Part shown: positions 63,546-64,000 of the stretch, piece by piece
Numbering within the stretch: position 1 is the stretch's first letter
How the letters are laid out: the number at the start of each line of letters is the position of its first letter
NCBI RefSeq assembly: GCF_029761915.1
Contig: NZ_CP121695.1
Span: forward strand, 6,415,501-6,479,500
Source of the DNA: Bradyrhizobium sp. CB1650
Lineage (GTDB): Bacteria; Pseudomonadota; Alphaproteobacteria; Rhizobiales; Xanthobacteraceae
Direction of reading: 5' to 3'
DNA length: 64,000 nucleotides
The notes under the pieces: generated by a model
Database searches by the model: none
Seen by the model: only the letters and a program-made list of their open reading frames with translations
What the model was told of the DNA's origin: nothing
Position numbers and translations under genes: made by a program

Positions 63546-64000
63546 CCCGCACCTCTGCCATCGACAGACTCAAGCCGCTGCTGATCGCGACGGTCGCGGT
63601 GATCGCCCTGCCTTTCGTGCTGAAAGCGCTCGGCTTGTCGGTGAACACCGGCACCTGGATCGTCGGGCTTGCGATCGCCACCATGGGGCTCAACCTCTGC
63701 ATCGGCTATACCGGCCTCGTCTCGTTCGGCCACAGCGCCTGGTTCGGCATCGGTGCCTACGCCGCCGGCCTGATCCAGCTTCGCTTCTTCCCCGGCGAGA
63801 TCTGGCTGCCGCTGCTTTTCTCGATGATCGTGGTCGCGATCGCATCGACCGTGATCGGCGTGCTGATCCTGCGCCGGCGCGGCGTGTACTTCTCGCTGCT
63901 GACGCTCGCGCTGGCCGCGCTCGTCTACACCACCGCCTTCCGCTGGACGAGCCTGACCGGCGGCGAGGACGGGCTGGGCGGACTGAAGCGCGGCGATATC
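63542..64000 (+). CDS. Branched-chain-type ABC permease, LivM family (partial)
   Basis: The first 153 residues of a LivM-type permease, cut by the window end. The segment MGLNLCIGYTGLVSFGHSAWFGIGAYAAGL is characteristic. It is translationally coupled to the LivH-type gene. The ATPase genes (LivG, LivF) presumably follow outside the window. Confidence 0.87.
   Translation, partial: MTRTSAIDRLKPLLIATVAVIALPFVLKALGLSVNTGTWIVGLAIATMGLNLCIGYTGLVSFGHSAWFGIGAYAAGLIQLRFFPGEIWLPLLFSMIVVAIASTVIGVLILRRRGVYFSLLTLALAALVYTTAFRWTSLTGGEDGLGGLKRGDI

Noticed and set aside
1..64000. tRNA, rRNA, CRISPR arrays, riboswitches and complete insertion sequences
   Set aside because: I read both strands for cloverleaf arms, regular repeat-spacer patterns and transposase genes with end repeats and saw none. 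Structured RNAs that need covariance models may have been missed.

Overview
The window is GC-rich DNA with short intergenic gaps and many ATGA-type stop/start overlaps. It carries FixK/FNR-type boxes, a cyo quinol oxidase, sox genes, a B12-binding radical SAM protein like HpnP, and short interspersed repeats of the kind known from Bradyrhizobium and Rhodopseudomonas. I read it as a Bradyrhizobiaceae chromosome, most likely Bradyrhizobium; this is inference from gene content and style, not a database match. No rRNA, tRNA, CRISPR array or complete insertion sequence was found.

Layout. 0-0.25 kb: remnant of a formylglycine-generating enzyme gene beside a perfect FixK-type box. 0.7-5.8 kb: GntR-regulated catabolic operon with an MFS importer, an arylmalonate-decarboxylase-like enzyme, a hydantoin-racemase-like protein lacking both catalytic cysteines, and a D-hydantoinase/dihydropyrimidinase. 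6.1-9.3 kb: mini-catalase, unknown protein and DyP peroxidase cassette. 9.3-20.6 kb: accessory zone with a small potassium channel behind a FixK-type box, a cyclase-ATPase-TPR protein, decayed genes, a beta-lactamase-fold/PDZ fusion, an efflux pump, an NTF2-like protein, an HxlR regulator and three copies of one repeat. 20.6-24.9 kb: isocitrate/isopropylmalate dehydrogenase-like protein, second efflux pump and HpnP-like radical SAM protein.

25.2-31.2 kb: seven co-directional genes join a two-subunit molybdenum hydroxylase to soxF, soxX, soxY, soxZ and soxA, with no soxB or soxCD in the window. This is the most unusual gene set here. 31.3-34.4 kb: ABC importer for a sugar-like solute, with one permease frameshifted at a G5 run and no ATPase. 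34.4-44.3 kb: biuret-hydrolase-like enzyme, fused indolepyruvate:ferredoxin oxidoreductase, flavoprotein, Deg-type protease and a GMC dehydrogenase with its small subunit. 44.5-49.4 kb: secreted nuclease and cyoABCD. 49.6-57.1 kb: SDR, small membrane protein, sorbosone-dehydrogenase-like protein, urate hydroxylase PuuD, glyoxalase-like protein, lytic transglycosylase and NUDIX hydrolase. 57.1-64 kb: cupin, SDR without the YxxxK pair, ThDP enzyme, IclR regulator and a branched-chain-type ABC importer cut by the window end.

The common theme is import and oxidation of small organic acids, nitrogen compounds and sulfur compounds, feeding electrons to cytochromes and quinol oxidase, with local regulators (GntR, IclR, HxlR) and oxygen-responsive sites.
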